Below are positions 34,381-45,341 of a DNA stretch of 64,000 nt, piece after piece. Every line of letters begins with the position of its first letter. Position 1 is the first letter of the stretch. Made by a program: the position numbers and the translations under genes. This DNA is from Wurfbainia villosa (lineage: Eukaryota; Streptophyta; Magnoliopsida; Zingiberales; Zingiberaceae): positions 47,000,621 to 47,064,620 of the forward strand of contig CM045993.1 in assembly GCA_025175895.1 (NCBI GenBank). Direction: 5' to 3'. The notes below the pieces were generated by a model. That model ran no database searches and was not told where the DNA came from. It saw only the letters and a program-made list of their open reading frames with translations.

Positions 34381-36071
34381 CTAGCGTGAATCAATCACGC
34401 TCTTAGGAACCCAAAACTTATTTGAGCTCCTAGGGTTTACTAGGTATTTCTTAGGGATAACCTCCCTAGATACCTTCCTAATGACCCTTCTAGGCTTGTT
34501 TGCCTTGGTCATTTGAGTCTTACCTAGGTTGACTCTAGGGGTAACTCCCCTTGCAACCTTCTTAGTGGCCACCTTAGGTTTCTTAGAAACCCTAGCCACT
34601 AGGCATCTACCTTGGTCAACCTTAGGGATGACTTCCCTATTGACCTTAGTCTTCCTAGACCTAATTTGAGTTCAATAATCAAATGGAACACTGTGGTAGG
34701 TCCTTTTGGGCTTAGGCTTGCCCTTGGATGGTTCTTGTTTCCTAGGTCTTTGACTTTGACTTTTAGACCCTAGGCTTTGACCATTTAATTGAATTTTACA
34801 TCTTTGCAAGGGTCTTTTCAAGTTTCTCAAAGCCTTGACCTCAAGGCTTGATTTTCAACCTCTAATTGTCTAATTTTAGAATTTTGATTTAATCCTTGGG
34901 TATTGTTCTTCCTAGGCATATGCCTAATCCATTTAGGATTAAAACCTAGGTGCTCTTGTACCCTTCTAATTGTCTCCCTAGGTAGAATTGGTCTAGAATT
35001 ATTTGACCTAGATTTATTTTTAGATAAATTTGTTTTAGAAACATTAGTTCCAAATTTCTCCTTATTATTAAAATGAATATTCTTAGCTCCTAGGCAAAAA
35101 TACTTGTTCCTTTTAGCATGCTTTTCATAAATTGCAAGAGAATTAAAATCCCTAGTATGCTTTTTGATATTTAAATTAGAAAGAGCATTATTGAAGTATA
35201 CCTTAGGGTTAGCCTTAGCTCCCCTTACATGAGTTGCTTCTTCGTGCCCATTCTTCTTCCCCACAGGACATTCACTCCTATAATGTCCTTCTTGGTGACA
35301 CTTGAAGCGCACAACATGCTTCTTGCTTTTGATGGTTGGGGAACCGGCTTCCTTTGATTTTTCTTGACTTTTGGGCACCGGTGGAGCTTTTCTTACTCTC
35401 TTTGGACATTTGCTCTTGTAATGCCCACTTGCCCTACATTTAAAGCAAATTATATGTTTTTTATTTAAAACCAAATTGCTTGAGTTACCTAGTTCGGTGG
35501 TGAGGGTGTCTTGAGCTTTCTCTTCCTCTCGACCGGATGTGGATGGCTCCTCTTGTTGCTCCGGTGTTGAGGATGCTCTAATCTCCTCCCCTTCAATCCT
35601 AGAGGTGGAGGTCTCCTCTTCTTCCACCAATCCGGAAGTTGATTCCTTCTCAACTTCCGAACCCTCACTTGCTTGTGAGGATGAGGATTTATCTTCGGCC
35701 TCCTCTTCCTGAGCCGGTGATGGGTCTTCATGGAGCTTGGCCAATTCTCTCCAAAGCTCCTTGACATCCATGCAATCACCTAGGCTACACAAGAAGTCAT
35801 TAGGTATCAAATCAAAAATGAATTTTACTACCTTCTTGTTTTTCTCAAATTGTTGGAGTTGCTCTTCACTCCATCTCTTCTTTTTGAGGAAGCCACCTTT
35901 TGGTCTTCTTGGATATTCAAATCCATCCATTAAGATGGACCACTCCTCAAAGTCTCTCATCATAAAAAAATCTTCAATTCTTCTCTTCCAAGAATTGAAG
36001 CCTTCTCGTCCATATAGGGTGTAGGGCACCAGTGTGTTGATGTCCCAACCTAGTTGTTCTTCCAACTCCAT
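34381..36071 (-). pseudogene. E11 gag, broken near the C-terminus
   Basis: ATG at 36071 (MELEEQLGWDIN; a GTG two codons earlier is not needed). The frame is open for 414 codons to 34827. It contains the N-terminal Gag region, an acidic stretch and two zinc knuckles: CFKCRASGHYKSKC is intact, while the second has lost its first Cys (RFKCHQEGHYRSEC). A coiled-coil start (QLEVENQALRSRL) leads into a frameshift. The basic C-terminal tail resumes at 34381-34599 (ending FWVPKSVIDSR), after a TGA in the segment HSVPFDY. E6 has neither of these lesions. Confidence 0.85.
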
Positions 36072-36130
36072 CTTCACCCTCTAGCATCTTTGTCTTAGCT
36101 CCCAGCAGTTAGTCCGTAGAAGAGCCCTGG

Positions 36131-36142
36131 GCTTTGATACCA
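36131..36142 (-). other. E11 primer-binding site
   Basis: Minus strand TGGTATCAAAGC, eleven of twelve bases matching the initiator tRNA-Met complement. Confidence 0.85.
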
Positions 36143-36144
36143 CT

Positions 36145-37658
36145 TGTAGAAGATCCTTGGAAGCTAGAGGGGGGGGTGAATAGCTACGATTCGTTATGTC
36201 GATGGAAACCGTTCGCGTTCGTCGATAATTCTCATTAGTGCACAACGGAAATAGAAATAATGCAATAACAAAATAGAAAAATATGCAAACACACAAATAC
36301 ATAAGTATTTAACGTGGTTCGGAACCAAATGGTTCCTACTCCACAAATTGAGCTCAAAAGAGCTCTAGTGATGCACACGCAACCACTAATCACAAATACT
36401 CCTTCTCGACACAAGTCGGAGGCAGAGAAACCTTGTACAAATATTCTTACAACAATAAGAAACAGATACAAGCAATTACAATAATGAAATACAATGCAAG
36501 TAAAGAAAATTACTTTAGAATTGCTCTTTTGAATGCTTGATCTTTAGTTGCTTGAATTGCACTTGGAGACCCTGATTTGCAGTAGCAAATCGCCCCAAAA
36601 GCCCTCAAGAAATGCTGGTGAAATCCTCCTCCACAAGCTCCATTTAAAGCTTCAACCTGGGCTAGAAATCATCGATCAGTCGACTGCTTGGGACCATTAG
36701 TCGACTGATGCCACTGTTGTTGTGAGACAACGGCTAGATCCACACTGAAAAAATCCAACAGATCTATCATCAGTCGACTGATTATGACCATCAGTCGACT
36801 GATTGAGCCTTCACTCGATTGATTGAGCCTTCACTCGACTGCTAACCCCAGCAGTCAAGTCAGACTCCATTATGTGCCCGAAAAAATCGAGCACTAGTCA
36901 ACTGGTCACACGATCAGTCAATTGCTCGGCCAATCAATCGATTGACCACCTCTGGCAGTCAACTACTAGGCCAATTCCCACAGTCAAACCCTAGTTGACT
37001 CACGCCAGTCGACTGCCACATGACACTAGTCGTCTGGCACACCTCAAACATGAGGTTTTAACCCAAGTATGGTTCCCCCATACTTGCTAGACAACCCTTA
37101 GCCTAGACCTAAGCCTTCTAGCTACCTCCGTTAGCCTCACGCCTCTCGGATCCCTCCAAGTCATCCATGACTTATTCATCCATTGCGCTAGCCTTCAGGT
37201 GCTTCCATCGGCTATGCCCTGCTAACGGTGTCTACACCGCCAAGGCACATTGGACTTACACTGCCAAGACTCCGCTTGGAATTTAACCTACTAACCATTG
37301 GACTTATGCTGCCAAGACTCCCGCTTGGACTTTACGCCGCCAATATCAAACCCCTTGGACTTCTCAAATGCCAAGACTCAAGCTTGGACTTTCTCTTGCC
37401 AACCCATGTTGGACTTTCCATACCAAGACCCATGCTTAGACTTTCCTTGCCAACCCATGTTGGACTTTCTAATGCCAAGACCCATGCTTGGACTTTCCCA
37501 AATGCCAAGTGTCCCACTTGGACTTTCCATGCCAAGTACCCAAGAATTGGACTTTCCCATGACAATTACATTGTCATATGTTTTTGTCGAACATCAAAAT
37601 ATCTCTCGAGTCAAGCTCGAGTCCTGGTCAATCGTGACCTGGGCCGATTGCACCAACA
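36145..37658 (-). repeat. E11 5' LTR
   Basis: TGTAGAAGATCCTTGG to ...GATTGCACCAACA, 1514 bp. Palindromes at 36670-37035 and the CCAAG/CTTGG array at 37230-37560. It includes an extra copy of a short segment around 36800-36840 (TGATTGAGCCTTCACTCGA twice). Confidence 0.9.
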
Positions 37659-38108
37659 TTTTCCTTTGTCAAGTATCCATAACTTGAACTTTCCATGCCA
37701 AGACCATGCTTGGACTTTCCATGCTCATTCTTGGACTTTCCATGCCAAATATCCAAACTTAGACTTCCATGCCAAGACCATGCTTGGACTTTCCATGTCA
37801 AGATCATTCTTGGACTTTCCATGCCAAGTATCCAAACTTGGACTTCTCCATGTCCAAGTATCCGTACTTGAACTTCTCCTCGAGTCTGGTCAACCTTTAC
37901 CTGAGGTTTGATTTCTCCAACAATATCCCTCAAATAATCTCCCCTATATGACTTTGGATATCCCAAACATCCACTTGTCATATGATTAATATATGGTCAA
38001 ACCATATTGTCAAACAATGGTAAAACCTATTATCAATCCATTGTCAAACATTAAAATCCTACTCGAGTCTGGTCAATTATGACTTAGGTCTATTGCACCA
38101 ACAATATG

Positions 38109-38362
38109 GATGTGACTACGTCCATGTCGGTCATGTCACACATGACCTCATCTTGAACACATATCAGGGCTACTTAAGTTCTAGCAGGGTTACTCTCAAA
38201 ACCTCTTACAGCTAGAAACTGTCTTATCTCCACGCTTGGAGATGGTCACTCATGTGAGAGAGTTGACCTTGCCTATCTGACATATCTATGATATCTCATA
38301 ACATATACATAATAAGTGCATTACATAAAATATAAGTGTGACCAAATAATGCACAAGAATCA
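38109..38362. other. middle piece of E9, no coding domain
   Basis: 254 bp between the E10 and E12 insertions. It contains the inverted phrase GTGTGACATGACC on the minus strand and no ORF. It continues E9 after its pol end. Confidence 0.5.
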
Positions 38363-38365
38363 TAT

Positions 38366-38600
38366 CACTACAACAAATTTGACTTTCCGCAGCGCGCAAA
38401 TATGCTATCCGCAGGGCGCATCGCATGCTGTTGAAAGTCATAAGACATTCGCACGATCGCGCGCTGCGGTTAAGTGCATTCACAGTGCGCGATCGCACGC
38501 TGCGGTTAAGTGGATTCGCAGCGCGTAGTCGCGCGTTGCAATTAAGTGCATTTGCAATGTGCGGTCGCGCGCTGCAGTTAAACGCAATATTGTAATATCA
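38366..38600. repeat. E12 left TIR and subterminal repeats
   Basis: After the TIR come at least four repeats of GCGCGCTGCGGTTAAGTG-like units (38380-38580). Subterminal repeats of this type bind the CACTA-encoded DNA-binding protein in characterised elements. Confidence 0.8.
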
Positions 38601-38871
38601 AAACTCAAATAATTATAATTCAATCCACAAATACCACACAATTATAATATCACATACAAATACTATACCCATTTTTAACATCACATACACACAATTATAA
38701 AATCAAAACTAAAATAATTATAATACCATAAATAATCATCACCACCACACTTAAATAGCTAGTGTATTAATTATTCACTTAGTCACAGAAAATAATTCAA
38801 ACTAATAACATAAATTCACTTACATAATTTATTTCCTACAAAATAAATATTCACTTAGTCACGTAAACAAT

Positions 38872-39180
38872 TCAACCAGTAATACAAAATCTATATCGGT
38901 CACACAAAACTATACACTTAGAGAACCAAGCGACTGTGCTTCCTATTGCATCCTCAAGAAAATACATTTCATCATTGGGTCGAATTAGATCCACCTTCTC
39001 CAGCAAAACTCTATCAATCCAAACTTTCCAATAAGATCCACCAAGAGGAACATGATACACTTTTGCTTTTGGATCTGTGGATGCAATTCGACCTTTTGCA
39101 ACAACTCCATCACCAGACCAATGAAGGAGCTTACATTTAGTATTAACACTGACATCTTCACAATTCACGTTCTTCAATTT
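38872..39180 (-). pseudogene. E12 exon similar to plant transposase-associated domain (DUF8039-like)
   Basis: The minus strand reads VAKGRIASTDPKAKVYHVPLG, GSYWKVWIDRVLLEKVDLIRPNDEM and LEDAIGSTVAWF, a pattern I associate with the domain found at the C-terminal side of plant CACTA ORF proteins. There is no ATG in place (the open frame begins with a non-ATG codon), so this is an internal or last exon. Upstream exon-like fragments (RRKLKASMNDKHAVAEKE near 39850-39905) are too short to assemble. Function in the element is unknown. Confidence 0.55.
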
Positions 39181-41190
39181 TCCCTGTATAACAATAAAAA
39201 ATTATTAATATTCCCAAGTATATTTTTACAACAAAACAGGTTATTAGTAATAAGAGAGAGATTCTATCATGTAAAAGAAAATACAATACTCCTCATATCA
39301 ATATGGTTATCTGAGTTGCAATATTGTCATTCTTTTTTGCTCTATTGACATCACTACCGCTACTAACATAATTCCTAATATCATCATCAATGTCACCACT
39401 AGCAACCTAATTTTTTAAATAAATATTGTCAAATAATATTGTGAAAGATCATGATGCTCAAGATAACCAAACAAGTACTTTTATTTTCAACATTTCCAAG
39501 TGATGACTGCATAATCTAATCTAAACAAATATGGGTTGGAATTTAAGTTGTAGAAGCATGCACTGGTCATTTCACTTCCCATTTAGAATGCTCCGACATA
39601 AAATTATTTTGACCAAGAATAATTAAGACATGTTTTATACCAAAATAATAGCAGTAACAAAGATGCTCAAAGGAAGAATTTCCTTTCTTACAAGAAGATG
39701 AACTTCTAAATATCCATATCCACTATTATCATCTTCATTATCATCAGACTAAAAGTAATAAAGAGAAAAAAAAACAAAAAAGGTGTTTAGAAAATATCAG
39801 TATTCAAGAACTTAAAACCATCTTAATGCTGCTCATTATGCAAAACTAACCTCCTTTTCAGCTACTGCATGCTTATCGTTCATTGAAGCTTTCAATTTTC
39901 TTCGTTTTGCATAAATCAGAAAACCCTCTGAAGGATGAAAAGATTTCCAATTTTCCTTTTACATTTATGGCAAATGCTTACTAAGTTGGACTTTCGACCT
40001 AAAGTACCATCAATACTCAGTTAAATAGCATTTGAATCCAAGGGAAAATTAGAAGAATTTTCTCCCTTCACGAAGTAATTACGATGCTTACTACCTAATT
40101 ACCTTTGTAGAACCAAGGAAAAGGCAGAATGGCTGTGGCGTGTAGTAAGTAGAGACAATAGATAAGAAGAAAATTAAGAATGGCATGGTAACATTCATAG
40201 TTGAAGGAACTTAGATCTCTCTTGCCATTTTGTGTTTCTTTTAAAAACTAACCATTTACCATTAAATTGGGCTATAGCAAGGATGCCAACGGGTTATGAA
40301 CAACCAATGGTCAACTAAATTGAAGGCATTAATGAAACCTACATATAATTTGAGGATACATGTGCTATTCAGACTTCACAAGGCAAAATCTTCCGCTTCT
40401 CAATATTGCTATCGAGCCAAGAAACCTGATATATTATGGAACTAATTGTGCCATCTGACTAATATACATGTCATGATCCCCTACCCTTGGTGATGTACCG
40501 TGCTACCAACCATTTCTCATTCATAAGTGAATTTCACTTGGCAATCACACTTGTAGTAGGAGCACTTGGTGCCATCAGGGCATGAACATATAACAATAAA
40601 TCACTAAAAGTACTTGTGTGCCAATGTCCCAACAAAACTACTTCAAACTATTTCTTAGCTAGAAAATATATGCACATCGAATATGGATGGCATCCAACTC
40701 AATTAAGCTTAGTTTGATTCTAGGAAACACATTGAAATGCTCATAATTTCCACTCACAAAGGAATAACACAAAACCAACACATTGTTAAAAAAAAAAAAA
40801 GAAGGGAGAAACTTTTTCACACTTCATGCTTTTTGAGTACTTTTAAGAGATCTACTTAAAAATAGACCAACTTCCATATAACCGATATTTCTAACAAAAA
40901 CAAGATTCCACAACAATCCTATTTTGTAATTTATTCCTATTTTGTATGCAAAAAATTATTTCTATATTACATAATTCAAACTCTTCATTTGTATCATCCA
41001 TATTGAAAAGAGATTAAAGCACAATATTTTAGCTTTCACATGTAATCTTAGTCTACATTCTCACAAAAGTTATATGCATCATTTCTTCTATATTTAGATG
41101 CGATCTATAGACCTACTGGTTTTTATTGTTCACTTTAAATTTGTATCTTTTCAATGGAATATCAAATAAAAGTTCATCAAAAGGACCAAT
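39181..41190. other. E12 interior without assignable gene
   Basis: About 2 kb, AT-rich, with weak exon-like patches on the minus strand (39480-39520, 39840-40010) and no domain I recognise. It may be introns of the broken CACTA gene or other captured sequence. Confidence 0.4.
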
Positions 41191-41215
41191 TCATTTTAGG
41201 GTTTCAATTTCATAG

Positions 41216-41353
41216 CAAATCAATAAACCAGGTACAACCCTTGAATGGTTCGACCTACATTTACAAAAACAAAACCAAAAAAAAAAAAAAGGAATTCGAA
41301 AAATTTTGCTACTTGAAGTACGAACACCATTGATAGTGACCTTGCGTAAGGGT
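41216..41353 (-). other. probable H4 3' UTR captured with the fragment
   Basis: Follows the H4 stop directly. It contains a 14-T run and AT-rich sequence to about 41216 with no poly(A) at its end. This argues for capture from genomic DNA rather than from mRNA, though with modest weight. Confidence 0.45.
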
Positions 41354-41479
41354 TCAACCTCCGAACCCGTAGAGAGTCCGTCCCTGACGCTTGAGGGCGT
41401 AAACCACATCCATGGCGATGACGGTCTTGCGACGAGCGTGCTTGGTGTAAGTCACAGCATCGCGGATGATGTTCTCGAG
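41354..41479 (-). pseudogene. captured histone H4 fragment (C-terminal 41 residues)
   Basis: The minus strand encodes LENIIRDAV, TYTKHARRKTV, AMDVVYALKRQ and GRTLYGFGG followed by a stop: the end of histone H4 (residues 62-102), with three substitutions relative to the usual plant protein (V65I, E74K, T82I). H4 is a nucleosome core protein; this piece is the last helix of the histone fold and the tail. The first 61 residues are absent, so no functional H4 can be made. Codons are GC-rich, unlike the surrounding AT-rich DNA, which marks it as host sequence. It lies entirely inside the CACTA element. Confidence 0.9.
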
Positions 41480-41770
41480 GAGAGGAGCGACAGAGCAACG
41501 TTCGACAGTAAGACGGACGGGGTGTGGTAAGGAGAGGAGTGGCAGAGCGACGTTCGGTCGTGGGAAGGATAGGGCCAACGACGACGCTAATCGCGGCGGA
41601 GGAACCGTTGACCGAGGAAGGAGAGGGAGACGGCTGTTGTTCTCAACGGAGGTAGGCGACAGAAGGGAAGCGAGCGGTTCGCGACGGTGAAGGGAGGAGA
41701 GTAGCGGCGGTGAGAAGAAAGGGATCGGGAGAAAAAACGAGGGAGATAACTTTAGGTTTAGCCGGCTGAT
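41480..41770 (-). other. GC-rich sequence fused upstream of the H4 fragment
   Basis: On the minus strand this CpG- and pyrimidine-rich stretch looks like a 5' UTR or first exon (CTCTCCTCCCTTCACCGTCG). The frame upstream of H4 is open to about 41578 but begins with TTG, not ATG. It includes two copies of a 30-bp phrase (CGAACGT-GCTCTG-C-CTCCTCTCC) at about 41462-41492 and 41525-41555; the first copy ends at the H4 junction. It may be from the same host gene, another gene, or the CACTA itself. Confidence 0.5.
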
Positions 41771-42169
41771 TAAACTTTTAACTCATAATTTTGTATTTAA
41801 ATTTTTATGAGAATTTTTTTTCTTAATCCTTGCAATAATGATAGAAGAAAATATACATTAACAACCGAAATAAAAAAAAAATCATCGTTGATGACAAAGT
41901 ATCAACGACGGGATAAAATATCGTCATTAATGTGTATTCATTAACTACATATACTAATTTTTAAATGAAAAACCATGGGAAAAAAATCAACCATAGGGAA
42001 AAATGGAAAAAAATAATATTAATAAAATAAAATTTATTTTTTATGTCATTTATTTTTTTAATGAAATAAAAATATGTTTTCCTATTTTATTTAAAAAATA
42101 TTGTTTTATATTTTAAAAAAATTGACCCATTAAAAAATTAAATCATACCTCAAAATTTTTAAATGACCG

Positions 42170-42444
42170 AATCTAAAAAAATCCTCGTACAATGCTTTTT
42201 ACTAATAAAGCGTTGTCTTTTACTAATAAAAACATGTCAAAGACAACGCTTTTTAAAAACCGTTGTCTTTGACCCAAATAAAAAACACTAATATACAACA
42301 GTTTTGTAAAAATCGTTGTCTATGCTAATTTAAAAAAAAAAGGCAATGCTTTACACTAAAAGCGTTGTTAAATTACAAACAACAATACTTTTTATAAAAA
42401 ATGATGTCTTTTAAGTGTTGTGTATTGTCTTTTTTTGTTGTAGT
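42170..42444. repeat. second CACTA-like terminus inside E12
   Basis: Repeats of AAAGACAACGCTTTTTA and its complement (GCGTTGTCTTT) lead to TTTTTTTGTTGTAGT at 42429-42443. These look like the subterminal repeats and right terminus of another CACTA subfamily, ending TAGTC rather than TAGTG. I could not find its partner terminus, so it may be a remnant or an internally nested, deleted copy. Confidence 0.5.
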
Positions 42445-42599
42445 CATGATTATTAATTAGTAATGTAATTAATAATAGTAATAAGGGCAAATGCGTAGTT
42501 AAAAATTTTTAAAAAAATTTATTTTCAGATTAAAAAATAATAAATTATTTAATACTAATAGAAAATGTATTGTTAAATTTTAGAAATTTTATTTTTGTA

Positions 42600-43343
42600 A
42601 TTGTACAAACATAATATTAGCCGTAACATATTAGATTGGCGCACCGTAAAAAATTTAATTTTTTATAATGATACTTTTAACGGCGTGCAAAATACACGTT
42701 GTGGATAATATAAACAATGCTAATATTATCCGCAGTGCACTTGATTGACACGCTGCAAAAAGTTTATTTTTTTATAATGAAACTTTTAATGGTGTGCAAA
42801 TTGTACGTTATTATTATTTCATATTAACAAGCTTAGTATTATCCGCAGTACGCTTGATTGACACGCTGTGAAAAATTTAAGTTTTTATAATGATACTTTT
42901 AATGGGGTGCAAATTGTACGTCGTTATTATTTCACATTAACAAACATTGTATCCATACGCAGAAAATTAAGTGAAAAATTTAATTTTTTATAGTGAGACT
43001 TTTAACAGCGTGCAAAATGCACGCTGTTAAAAGTCTCATATTAATAAATCTAATATTATCCGCAGCGCACATGATTCGCGCGCTGCGAAAAGTTTAATTT
43101 TTTATAATAAAATTTTTAACAGCGCGCAGAATGCACGCTGTTATTATTTAATATTAATAGCGTGCACTGGACGCTGTTAAAATGAGTATTGACAGCGTAT
43201 TATTTTTGCATGCTGTTGTTTGCAAAAATATAATATTATCCGCAGCGTACAAAATTGGGCGCACTGTAAAAACTATTATTAACAACGTGCTAAAATTGTG
43301 CGCTGTTGATAACGTGCTGCGGAAAGTCATATTTGTTGTAGTG
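42600..43343. repeat. E12 right subterminal repeats and TIR
   Basis: Five or more imperfect units of ATATTATCCGCAG-GC--GATT-GCGC-CTGC-AAAA-TTTAATTTTTTATAATGA-ACTTTTAA lie about 110 bp apart, ending in the TIR. Confidence 0.8.
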
Positions 43344-43394
43344 TATATACATTTCATTAAGCATCTATTGTCAATAAAGTACAAGTTGAGAAAT

Positions 43395-44090
43395 TTTATA
43401 AAATGGTCAAACCTAAAGACTCTCTATACCATAAAGGAGTCTCTAATGATAGGTCTGGTAAAGGGTCAACCACCATGCTTTGTATTGAAATATACTTGAT
43501 AGTCACTTTATTCTTCTCAATGATATCTCTCATAAAATGATATCTGGTATCTATATGTTTGGTTCAACTATGAAACTTAGGGTCTCAAGTGTAAGTGATA
43601 GCAATCTGATTATCATAATAAATTATTACTGGTCTTCTACTATCCGCTACAACTCCTAAGTCATCTAATAGTCTTCAAAGGCAAACACTCCTAAATTTCT
43701 ACTGAGCATGCTACGAACACAAAACCTAGTTTGCTTCTTACTGCTCCAAGAGATGACCCCGCTATTGAGCAAGAACACAAAACCTAATGTTGATTTGTGT
43801 TTATCCAGATCACCTCCCCAATCGACATCCAAATAACCCACAAGTCGCAAATCACCTCCTCCATAATATAAAAAGAAGTTTGCAGTTCCTTTAATATATC
43901 AAAAATTCTTTTCACTGCTCTCCAATGACCCCTTCTAGGAATTGCTTGATATTTACATACCAGACCGATTGTATATGTTCGATCGTGTACACAATATTGC
44001 ATACACCAGACTTCCAACTGCACTCAAATAAGATACTTTACTCATTTCTCTTATTTCTTCCAAAGTTTTAGGACACATCATCAAACTAAT
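43395..44090 (-). pseudogene. E9 pol remnant: end of RT, RNase H and C-terminus (Ty1/copia)
   Basis: From the right: MCPKTLEEIREMSKVSYLSAVGSLVYAILCTRS (end of the RT/connection), KYQAIPRRGHWRAVKRIFD, then GYLDVDWGGDLDKHKSTLGF and GVISWSSKKQT of copia RNase H, and a degraded C-terminus with FMRDIIEKNKVTIKYIS near 43470-43570. Frameshifts and stops occur in several places. RNase H removes the RNA of the RNA-DNA hybrid. This is the only copia-type pol sequence in the window. E13 cuts it off at 44091. Confidence 0.88.
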
Positions 44091-45341
44091 TGTTGGTGAA
44101 ATCGGCCCAGACTCGAGTTTGACTCAAGTAATATTTTGATGTTGGACAATGAGTTGACTATATGGTTGACCATATGATGGAGAAGTCCAAGTGGGACACT
44201 TGGCAATGGAAAGTCCAAGCTTGAGTCTTGGCAATTGGAAAGTCCAAGGGTGTAGTCTTGGTCACGTAAGTTCAAGTGTGTAGTCTTGGCGGTGAAAGTC
44301 TAAGTCATGGGTACTTAGCAATTGGAAAGTCCAAGGGTTGATATTGGCAACGTAAAGTCCAAGGGTGGAGTCTTGGTGGCATAAGTACAATGGTTTGGCG
44401 GTGTAAAGTCCAAGCGGTAGTCTTGGCAGTGTAACCCCAAATGTGCCTTGACAGTGTAGACCACGTTAGCATGACAATAGCTGATGGAAGCACCTGAAGG
44501 CTAGCATATGGATGAACAAGTCATGAATGACTTAGAGGGATCTGATAGGCATGAGGCTGATGGAGGTGGCTAGAAGGCTTAGGTCTAGGCTAAGGGTGAT
44601 CTAGCAAGTATGAGGGCATCATACTTGGGGTGTAACCTCATGTTTGAGGTTTGTAAGTCGATTGGGGTTATAGACCAATCGACTGGTCAAGTGTTTTGAC
44701 ACTTGGCCATCGAGTTGACTCTGTGCAGTCAACTGGGATCATGACCAGTCAACTGCTGGGAGTCGACTGATGTTCGACTGCGGCAAAGTGGCCTTGGCAG
44801 TCGATTGCCATGGATGGGTAGTCGACTGGACTTCATCAATCGACTTCTATGGAGGACAGTCAATTGATGGTTAAAGTCACGGGCACAAAATGTTTTCGAG
44901 TCGACTGCTGAGTAAGGTTAGTCGACTGATGGTTGTGATCAGTCAACTTCTAGGTATCCGTTGGAGCTTTTCCAATGTGGATTAAATCGTTGTGAGACAA
45001 TTACTACAAGAACAGTCGATTGATGAGCATGATCAGTTGACTGCTAGGCGAAAATTAACTCGAGTGACATCTTTAAAGGGAGCTCAAAGGGGAGGATTTT
45101 TGTAGCGATTTCTTAGGTGATTTGGAGTGATTTTCTAGTGCAAATCAGGGTCTTCAAGTGCGGCTCAAGCAATCAAACAAGCAATCATCTAAAATAATTG
45201 TTGTAATGTTTTCTTTACGTTGTTTTGTGTATTTCATTTGTAATTGCTTGTATTTCCTTGTATTACTTGTGTAATCACTTGTAAGAGGTTTCTCCACCTC
45301 CGTTGTGTCACCGAGGAGTATTTTTGATTAATGGTGGTGTG
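44091..45341 (+). repeat. E13: plus-strand LTR (family IV), continuing beyond the window
   Basis: Starts TGTTGGTGAAATCGG right after E9 pol. It has the U3 CCAAG/CTTGG array (44175-44475), palindromes (44640-45040), TTTAAAG at 45072-45078 as a TATA-like box and AT-rich U5. It is cut at 45341 by E14; the remaining end should lie beyond 64000. It is the best template for aligning E2. Whether it belongs to a full element cannot be seen. Confidence 0.8.

Larger units (their letters stand above)
31127..37658 (-). mobile_element. E11: complete gag-only LTR retrotransposon (family III)
   Basis: A perfect TTTTC duplication (31122-31126 and 37659-37663) flanks it. LTRs 31127-32591 and 36145-37658, PBS 36131-36142, gag 34381-36071, spacer and PPT 32592. 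The 3.55-kb internal region has no pol. Its gag and spacer are close to E6; the LTRs are more different. It is inserted into the U3 minisatellite of E10. Confidence 0.93.
29814..38103 (-). mobile_element. E10: solo LTR (family IV), hosting E11
   Basis: A perfect ATATG duplication (29809-29813 and 38104-38108) flanks TGTAGGGGATCGG...TATTGCACCAACA. Without E11 it is about 1.75 kb (29814-31126 plus 37664-38103). It has U5 sequence without the long G run (CTAGAGAAGGTGAATAGCG), a TATA box (30293-30301), a palindrome cluster (30330-30690) and a CCAAG/CTTGG minisatellite on both sides of the E11 insertion. There is no PBS, PPT or gag. Confidence 0.85.
38366..43343 (-). mobile_element. E12: CACTA (En/Spm-type) DNA transposon, non-autonomous, with captured host sequence
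   Basis: Terminal inverted repeats begin CACTACAACAAATTTGAC on the left, and on the right the reverse complement reads CACTACAACAAATATGAC; both continue into TTTCCGCAGC. A 3-bp TAT duplication (38363-38365 and 43344-43346) flanks the element, as expected of CACTA transposons. Subterminal regions are full of short repeats of CGCTGCGG and CCGCAGCG in both orientations. The 4.98-kb interior contains a transposase-associated exon and a histone H4 fragment, but no recognisable TNP2-type transposase domain. Probably mobilised in trans. Confidence 0.9.
28762..44090 (-). mobile_element. E9: decayed Ty1/copia element with pol remnants, split by E10 and E12
   Basis: Pieces are 28762-29808, 38109-38362 and 43347-44090. 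The right piece encodes the end of RT and the RNase H of a copia polyprotein on the minus strand. The other two are what follows pol in that orientation, presumably the 3' untranslated part and LTR, though I could not place LTR ends. Continuity across the insertions is supported by the E10 duplication ATATG and the E12 duplication TAT. E13 truncates it on the right at 44091. Confidence 0.65.

Noticed and set aside
37228..37911. 227-codon plus-strand open frame with repeated LGLSxPRPMLDF-like sequence
   Set aside because: It is the CCAAG/CTTGG minisatellite of LTR U3 read in frame. Similar frames appear at 12434-12924, 17601-18268 and 32100-32560. No start context or domain, and the coding strand is opposite to element transcription.
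41306..41690. Plus-strand ORFs over the GC-rich segment of E12
   Set aside because: They are antisense shadows of the histone H4 fragment and its upstream GC-rich sequence.
38366..43343. E12 as a Mutator or hAT element
   Set aside because: The terminus CACTA and the 3-bp duplication fit CACTA elements; Mutator would give 9 bp and hAT 8 bp.
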